Of a DNA stretch of 30,766 bases, positions 25,754 to 30,766 are shown one piece after another; positions within the stretch are counted from its first letter, which is position 1; the number at the start of each line of letters is the position of its first letter. The translations under genes were made by a program, and so were the position numbers. The DNA comes from CAZXYS01 sp964645005 (GTDB lineage Bacteria > Bacteroidota > Ignavibacteria > Kapaibacteriales > UBA2268). Where the stretch lies: assembly GCA_964645005.1 (NCBI GenBank), contig CAZXYS010000043.1, positions 1 to 30,766 on the forward strand, given 5' to 3'. The notes under the pieces were generated by a model. That model ran no database searches and was not told the DNA's origin. It saw only the letters and a program-made list of their open reading frames with translations.

Positions 25754-25792
25754 TTAACATAATGTTTTGTACCTTCGTAAAAAAAATAAAAA

Positions 25793-26665
25793 ATGCAGCT
25801 AACATTAGATTATAAGTACGCAAAATATTATCCGCCCAAAACTCAACTGTTAAAATGGGTCGGCAACAAACATCGCTTTGCCGGTGAAATATCAAGATAT
25901 TTTCCGACTGGTTTTAATACATTTTATGAGCCGTTTTTAGGCAGCGGCGCCATAACGGCAACCGTATCACCTGGCAAAGGTATAGGTTCCGATGTATTCG
26001 AGCCATTAATAGAAATCTGGCAAACACTTGCTGAAAATCCTGACAAACTAATTATTTGGTATGCTGAAAGAAGAAATAAAATCGATTACGAAGATAAAGT
26101 TAAAGTATATGAAGAAGTTAAAAAATCCTATAATTCAAATCCTAACGGCGCTGATTTCTTATTCTTGCTTAGAGCATGTTATGGCGGCATAGTTAGATTC
26201 AGGAAAGCTGACGGATATATGTCTACGCCATGCGGCGTTCACACACCAATTACAGTTGATAATTTTGCAAAAAGAGTTAAAGAATGGCATAACAGAATGA
26301 AAAATGTTAGATTCCTGAATATTGATTATCAGGAAGCTTTTAATATGGCTGAATGTAATGATTTAATATATTGTGATCCCCCATACAGCCACAGTCAGAG
26401 CATTTTATACGGCGCCCAGAATTTTTCACTTGAAAAATTGCTTGAAAAGATTGATTCAGCAAAGTCGAAAGGTGTTCGAGTTGCTTTAAGCATAGATGGA
26501 AACAAAAAATCGGGTAATTATATATGTGATTTGCCTATTCCGAATGGACTTTTCGAAAGTGAAATATTCGTAAGCGTCGGTAGATCAATGCTTAGAAGGT
26601 TTCAAATGGAAGGTAAAACTCTTGAAAAGGAAGTTGTAGCAGATAGACTTCTATTAACCTATTAA
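25793..26665 (+). CDS. D12-class DNA adenine-N6 methyltransferase
   Basis: The 290-aa protein has the motif order of the alpha (D12/Dam-DpnM) group: LLKWVGNKHRFAGEI (19-33), the SAM-binding YEPFLGSGA (45-53), GIGSDVFEPLIEIW (63-76) and the catalytic DPPY in LIYCDPPYSHS (191-201). SKGVRVALSIDGNKKSGNY follows. It methylates adenine N6 in DNA to protect against the paired endonuclease. The recognition sequence cannot be read from the protein. The gene is divergent from the controller and endonuclease. With the endonuclease broken, it may persist as a solitary methylase. Confidence 0.9.
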   Translation: MQLTLDYKYAKYYPPKTQLLKWVGNKHRFAGEISRYFPTGFNTFYEPFLGSGAITATVSPGKGIGSDVFEPLIEIWQTLAENPDKLIIWYAERRNKIDYEDKVKVYEEVKKSYNSNPNGADFLFLLRACYGGIVRFRKADGYMSTPCGVHTPITVDNFAKRVKEWHNRMKNVRFLNIDYQEAFNMAECNDLIYCDPPYSHSQSILYGAQNFSLEKLLEKIDSAKSKGVRVALSIDGNKKSGNYICDLPIPNGLFESEIFVSVGRSMLRRFQMEGKTLEKEVVADRLLLTY

Positions 26666-26812
26666 ATCTTAGTTTTTACCGATATAGTTTGTTTTTCATT
26701 ATATATACGCAGAATATTACTTATTTCACTTCCCCGTCAATAATCCCCAAACAAAGTACGTCAATCTATTTAATCAATAATAAATTTCTAAAGTCAAAAT
26801 AACGGTTTGAGC

Positions 26813-28522
26813 ATGAAAAAGTTCTTTTATTGGGCAGCTGCGGCGTTGACGGGAATTCTACTGGGATTCTTCATTCAGCCGGTGATCTCGGGAGATAATA
26901 TATTCCAGGAGCAGAAGAAACTTATCCAGGTTCTTCAAACTGCTAATAAAAATTATATCGAAGATATAGATATTTCGGAATTTGTGGAAGGCGGCATCCG
27001 GGGTATGCTCAAGGAACTCGACCCGCATTCCGTCTATATTCCGCCTAAAAAGACTAAGGAAGCCAACGAAGACTTCCGCGGCAGCTTTGACGGAATTGGT
27101 GTTGTGTTTACTATTATCGAAGATACTATAACGGTAATATCCGCTATTCCCGGCGGTCCGAGCGATTCGCTGGGTATAATGTCCGGCGATAAGATCGTCA
27201 GAATCGACGGGAATGATGCTATCGGGTTAAAGCAGGACGAAGTCCCCGAAAAATTGAAGGGACCACGCGGCACTACGGTCGACATCGATATCAAAAGGCA
27301 CGGCGAGCCTGAACTTCTGCATTTTACAATAACGCGCGCTGAAATCCCAAAAAATAGTATCATGGCTTCTTTCGTGGTCGATGGTACTGATATCGGCGTG
27401 ATAAGGATGACCAAATTCACCGCTGCTTCCCATGATGAACTGAAGGACTCTATCCGTTCGCTGAAGGAAAAGGGAATGAAAAAATTGATCTTCGATCTTC
27501 GCGGCAATCCAGGCGGGCTGCTTCAGCAGGCTATCCTCGCTGCCGATGAATTTCTTCACGGCGGCGATACCATTGTATATACAAAAGGCAGGAAAAAGCA
27601 ATTCGAGGATTCTTTTATTTCCAGTGAAAGGGGTAATTTTAAGGATCTGCCTCTGATAGTGCTCATAGATGCAGGCTCTGCTTCCGCCAGTGAGATAGTT
27701 TCCGGTGCGGTGCAGGATCTTGACAGGGGATTGATTCTTGGACAGACTTCCTTCGGGAAGGGGCTTGTTCAGCGTCCGTTCAGACTTTATGACGGGTCTT
27801 CGTTCAGGCTGACCATCGCTAAATATTATACTCCATCGGGGCGATGCATCCAGAGACCATATAAGGATGAAGCCAAGTATCGCAGACTTGCCGGACGCCT
27901 GAATCTGGAAGAAGGAGCCTATCTTGAGGACGTGCTCTCGAAACTTGAGAAACATCTCGAAAGCAAGGATGATGAAAGCGAAATCGAAGTCACCAAAAAT
28001 TATGTATTTATAAAACATATTGATTCGACCAAAAAGCAGAATATGATCGAGCGTGACACACTGCCTATTTACTATACCAAGAGCGGCAGGATAGTCCTCG
28101 GCGGCGGCGGGATAACGCCGGATTATGTCGTCAAATTCGACACTCTTTCCAAACTTGGCAGGCGGCTCAGGAATCATAATCTCTATACCCGCTTTATCGA
28201 TATGTATCTTCATGCCGGCGGAAGCTATATCAAAGAAGATTATAAGGATGATTTTAAAAAATATCTGAGAGAATTCGAGATTAACGATGAATTAATGACG
28301 GAATTCAAGAAGTTCGCCGCTGGAAAGGATATCGAATGGGATGAAAAACTTTTTGAAAAGGATAAGGACTTTATTGAGACTATGATAAAGGCTAATATTG
28401 CCCGTTCGCTTTGGACTCATAATGAATATATGGAAATATATTATACTACCGACAGGATGGTAAATAAAGCCAAGAATCTGTTTCCCGACGCTGTAAGAAT
28501 AGCTAATTTGAATTCCAATTAA
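26813..28522 (+). CDS. S41 family C-terminal processing peptidase
   Basis: I choose the ATG at 26813 (569 aa) over the TTG two codons upstream. Residues 1-27 form a signal peptide or N-terminal anchor. A PDZ domain lies at about 75-160 (SFDGIGVVFTI, GDKIVRIDGNDA). The S41 protease core follows: FDLRGNPGGLL, the catalytic Ser in DAGSASASEIVSGAVQDLD (about 290) and Lys in SFGKGLVQ (about 315). The last 170 residues, from about 400, are a family-specific extension. Such enzymes trim the C-termini of exported proteins in the periplasm. It is followed by the DUF3108 gene 60 bp downstream, probably in one transcript. Confidence 0.93.
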   Translation: MKKFFYWAAAALTGILLGFFIQPVISGDNIFQEQKKLIQVLQTANKNYIEDIDISEFVEGGIRGMLKELDPHSVYIPPKKTKEANEDFRGSFDGIGVVFTIIEDTITVISAIPGGPSDSLGIMSGDKIVRIDGNDAIGLKQDEVPEKLKGPRGTTVDIDIKRHGEPELLHFTITRAEIPKNSIMASFVVDGTDIGVIRMTKFTAASHDELKDSIRSLKEKGMKKLIFDLRGNPGGLLQQAILAADEFLHGGDTIVYTKGRKKQFEDSFISSERGNFKDLPLIVLIDAGSASASEIVSGAVQDLDRGLILGQTSFGKGLVQRPFRLYDGSSFRLTIAKYYTPSGRCIQRPYKDEAKYRRLAGRLNLEEGAYLEDVLSKLEKHLESKDDESEIEVTKNYVFIKHIDSTKKQNMIERDTLPIYYTKSGRIVLGGGGITPDYVVKFDTLSKLGRRLRNHNLYTRFIDMYLHAGGSYIKEDYKDDFKKYLREFEINDELMTEFKKFAAGKDIEWDEKLFEKDKDFIETMIKANIARSLWTHNEYMEIYYTTDRMVNKAKNLFPDAVRIANLNSN

Positions 28523-28582
28523 TAAAATGTTCCGGCGTCACATAATTTTGTAAATGTAAAATTCATTATAATTATCAATAAA

Positions 28583-29380
28583 ATGAAAATAAGACCCATA
28601 TTTGTTTCAATTGTGCTTCTGATATTTCTGAGCACGTTTTTATCTCTGAAAGGCGATACTGAGACACAAATTATCCAGCCTGGCGAAAAGCTCGTATATG
28701 AAGTATCATACTTCGGGATAAAGCTGGGTACAATAAAGGTCGTAATCGAGGGTGAAGAGAATCTGTCCAGCGACTTGACCTATAGGGTCAAAGCGTTGAT
28801 TGATTCGTATAAAGGTATTCCTTTTTTTTCTGTGAAAACGATTTATAAGAGCTGGCTTGATCCTACGCTTTCCTATTCCCATAAATTTGTTGGGAATACG
28901 AAATTTATGAGCGATAAGTGGTCGTATCAGAAGCTGCTTATGCATTATGATAAGAATAAGCTTATCAATGAGATGTGGACGGAAAAAAGACTCAATTTTT
29001 CCGATACGGTAAAGACGGGAAAGAAATGGAACGACGGCTGCTCGCTTTTCTATCTTGCCCGGCGTTATACGGATTTAAAGAGAAATATCCGAATTCCGAC
29101 GGTCATTGGCAGAGATACGGTCTATACTGAGATAAATTTCGTCGGCGAGCGGGATAAAACCAAGATAGATGCTGTGGATTATCCTGTCAAAACCATCTAT
29201 TTCCGCGGCAATGCTGACTGGGAAGGTATTTACGGATTGAGCGGAAAATTCGAAGGATGGTTCAGCGACGACGCTGCCCGCGTGCCGATTTTTGCCAAGA
29301 TGAATGTCATTGTCGGCAGGGTAAATATTGAGCTTATCAAATGGACGAGAGACGGCTGGTCACCCCCCAGAGCCAATTAA
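28583..29380 (+). CDS. DUF3108 family exported protein
   Basis: The 265-aa protein has a signal peptide (about 1-24). The start of the mature part, PGEKLVYEVSYFGIKLGTIK, and the later KTIYKSWLDPTLSYSHKFV are the DUF3108 signature. The family forms a periplasmic beta-rich fold and its role is unknown. The end has EGWFSDDAARVPIFAKMNV and VGRVNIELIKW, which is the conserved C-terminal part. It lies behind the S41 protease with a 60-bp gap. Confidence 0.85.
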   Translation: MKIRPIFVSIVLLIFLSTFLSLKGDTETQIIQPGEKLVYEVSYFGIKLGTIKVVIEGEENLSSDLTYRVKALIDSYKGIPFFSVKTIYKSWLDPTLSYSHKFVGNTKFMSDKWSYQKLLMHYDKNKLINEMWTEKRLNFSDTVKTGKKWNDGCSLFYLARRYTDLKRNIRIPTVIGRDTVYTEINFVGERDKTKIDAVDYPVKTIYFRGNADWEGIYGLSGKFEGWFSDDAARVPIFAKMNVIVGRVNIELIKWTRDGWSPPRAN

Positions 29381-29539
29381 TCTTTAGACTGCAATCACTT
29401 ACAAGCGCCGCTCGAATCTGATTTAATAGACATCGGTTGCTTTTATTAATTTAGCGGTTTTTAATTTACCGGCTGGCATAATATTTGTTAATTAGTCGAT
29501 AAAAAAGTAAAATTTTGAAATTCAAATTATGGCAACGCA

Positions 29540-30487
29540 ATGGCAAAAAAAAGCGAATACTCTATCGTCGGAATTGACGGCGGGGGCACACATACGAGAG
29601 GGATACTGTATCGCGAGGGGAAGGTTCTTGCCGAAGCTCAATCCGGCACAACAAGGATAGGCGCCGTCGGCGTAGGGGAATCCTGTGAAAGAGTTCTTAA
29701 CATTATTATCGACCTTTGTAAAAAATCCGAAATAGATTCAACTGAACTGGATGCCGTGGTTGTGGGGCTTGCCGGGGTATGGCTCGAAGAAGAGAAAATG
29801 CGTTCGGCTCACCTCCTGAAAACTCTCGGCCGCGGTCAGGATGTAACTCTTAACGATCTAATAGTAACCAGCGATGCGGAACTTGCCATCGAGGGCGCTT
29901 TTGAAGGGAAGAATGGAATAATTCTAATTGTTGGAACCGGGTCGATCGGGCTTGGCAAAATGGAAAAGGGCAAGTTAGTGCGCTGCGGCGGATGGGGTAT
30001 CGAGCTTGACGACGAAGGCAGCGGTGCCTGGATCGGACGCGAGGGTTTGACTGCCATTGTCAGGGCGCTTGACGGGCGCGGCAAAGCTACCGCACTCACC
30101 GACATTCTTAGCGGTCTCTACCCGAATATAGATATTAAGCAACCGCGTACTATCGTAAAGGCTTATGCCGAAAGGACTTTCGAATATCACCTGCTGACAC
30201 CCAATGTCATGAAATGCGCCGAAGACGGCGATGAAGTCTGCATTGAGATTATCAACCGGGCTGCCTTCCACCTGATGGAAGTCCTCGAAGCGCTCGCTGC
30301 CAGCTATAAAACAAAGAATGTCCAGGTTGCCTGTATGGGCGGCATCATAGAGGCGGAAACGATCCTCGCCATGGAACTCGAAAAGCGCATTAAAGCCCAC
30401 GGCCGCATGAAGTTAATACAACCCAAGGGAACTGCCCTTGACGGCGCTATTGCGATGGGCGAGAAGCTGATAGAAGAGATGATGTAA
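29540..30487 (+). CDS. BadF/BadG/BcrA-type ATPase, N-acetylglucosamine kinase-like
   Basis: The 315-aa protein belongs to the actin-like ASKHA fold. VGIDGGGTHTRGILY (about 10-24) is the phosphate-1 loop, IILIVGTGSIGLG (about 126-138) is phosphate-2, and GGWGIELDDEGSGAWIGREG (about 145-164) is the typical BadF/GlcNAc-kinase block. VACMGGIIEAE gives the adenosine part. The likely reaction is ATP-dependent phosphorylation of N-acetylglucosamine or a related amino sugar, for example in cell-wall recycling. The substrate is not proven by sequence. No metal-binding Cys cluster of the ROK type is seen. It is separated from the DUF3108 gene by 160 bp. Confidence 0.85.
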   Translation: MAKKSEYSIVGIDGGGTHTRGILYREGKVLAEAQSGTTRIGAVGVGESCERVLNIIIDLCKKSEIDSTELDAVVVGLAGVWLEEEKMRSAHLLKTLGRGQDVTLNDLIVTSDAELAIEGAFEGKNGIILIVGTGSIGLGKMEKGKLVRCGGWGIELDDEGSGAWIGREGLTAIVRALDGRGKATALTDILSGLYPNIDIKQPRTIVKAYAERTFEYHLLTPNVMKCAEDGDEVCIEIINRAAFHLMEVLEALAASYKTKNVQVACMGGIIEAETILAMELEKRIKAHGRMKLIQPKGTALDGAIAMGEKLIEEMM

Positions 30488-30630
30488 TTTTTTTGGTTAC
30501 TGGCTGCAGGCTGAAGAGTTTTAAATTTTAAGTAGAAAATGATGCTGAAGTGTCAGGTGATATGCTCCTAAGCTACAATAGGAACATTGTCACGAAGATA
30601 TAGGTCCTGTAAATTTATTTGGATATATTG

Positions 30631-30764
30631 TTAAACCCGGATTTTGCAGTAGGTGCTCTTGAGTTCTACTAACAAATTACAATTCATCATTTTAGAAGAA
30701 CCACCCCGTAAAGCCTTCGGCTTCACTCCCCTCCTTACTAAGGAGGGGAAAAGAAGGGGTGGTT
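30631..30764. repeat. Second copy of the dispersed hairpin module
   Basis: The head TTAAACCCGGATTTTGCAGT (30631-30650) is followed by TACTAACA and by the hairpin ends AACCACCCC (30699) and GGGGTGGTT (to 30764), with inner CCCCTCCTTA/TAAGGAGGGG. The loop side AAGCCTTCGGCTT differs from the copy at 24421. It lies behind the GlcNAc-kinase-like gene and runs to the end of the window. Confidence 0.6.
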
Positions 30765-30766
30765 AA

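Noticed and set aside
27227..28213. 328-codon minus-strand open frame opposite the S41 protease
   Set aside because: It is antisense to a well-recognised protease with all catalytic motifs, and its own peptide has no recognisable domain.

Overview
The window looks like a chromosomal segment of an AT-rich, Gram-negative member of the Bacteroidota/Ignavibacteria-Kapabacteria (FCB) group. The evidence is several secreted proteins with a C-terminal type IX secretion (T9SS type A) sorting domain, families common in that group (DUF2851, DUF3108, VWA/choice-of-anchor/WD40 proteins, OmpA with a barrel), lipoproteins with a classic lipobox, and the glutamate-1-semialdehyde (C5) haem route. The lineage is an inference; no rRNA or tRNA gene was seen.

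Region 1 (about 1-8.4 kb) is accessory DNA that I read as a relic integron. A 43-codon fragment of the N-terminal domain of a tyrosine recombinase (minus strand, 1780-1911) faces away from an array of gene cassettes on the plus strand. The cassettes are separated by attC-like imperfect palindromes, and each cassette starts with a 7-9 bp core that is complementary to the core at its own end, as integron recombination predicts. Cassette 1 carries a lipoprotein. Cassette 2 is unusually large (3.7 kb) and carries an FG-GAP/UnbV protein plus a PHB-depolymerase-like esterase, both with T9SS tails. Cassette 3 carries a methyltransferase broken by an in-frame TAA plus a tandem retropepsin-like aspartyl protease. 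The rest of the integrase is gone and is replaced by the C-terminal part of a sacsin-like/DUF3883 protein. The far end of the array runs into an internally deleted IS21 istA relic.

Region 2 (9.2-18 kb) starts with a run of 22-bp-phased degenerate repeats. It then holds a two-gene minus-strand operon: a 1538-aa secreted VWA/WD40/T9SS protein followed by an outer-membrane OmpA-like protein. Upstream lies a broken mini-paralogue with a single WD repeat and two in-frame stops. A roughly 1.1 kb gene-poor stretch holds a REP-like hairpin and a decayed TPR relic.

Region 3 (18-30.8 kb) is mostly housekeeping: a DUF3365 haem lipoprotein, a thiamine pyrophosphokinase-like protein, an esterase, purN, hemL, DUF2851, an S41 processing protease, a DUF3108 protein and a BadF/GlcNAc-kinase family protein. 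It is interrupted at 24.6-26.7 kb by a type II restriction-modification island (controller, D12 adenine methylase, endonuclease) whose endonuclease has an in-frame TAA. Non-coding dispersed modules with strong hairpins sit behind several genes.

Taken together, the window shows repeated capture and decay of mobile DNA: a dead integron, a dead IS21, a decaying R-M system and shuffled WD40 repeats, beside an intact core genome.
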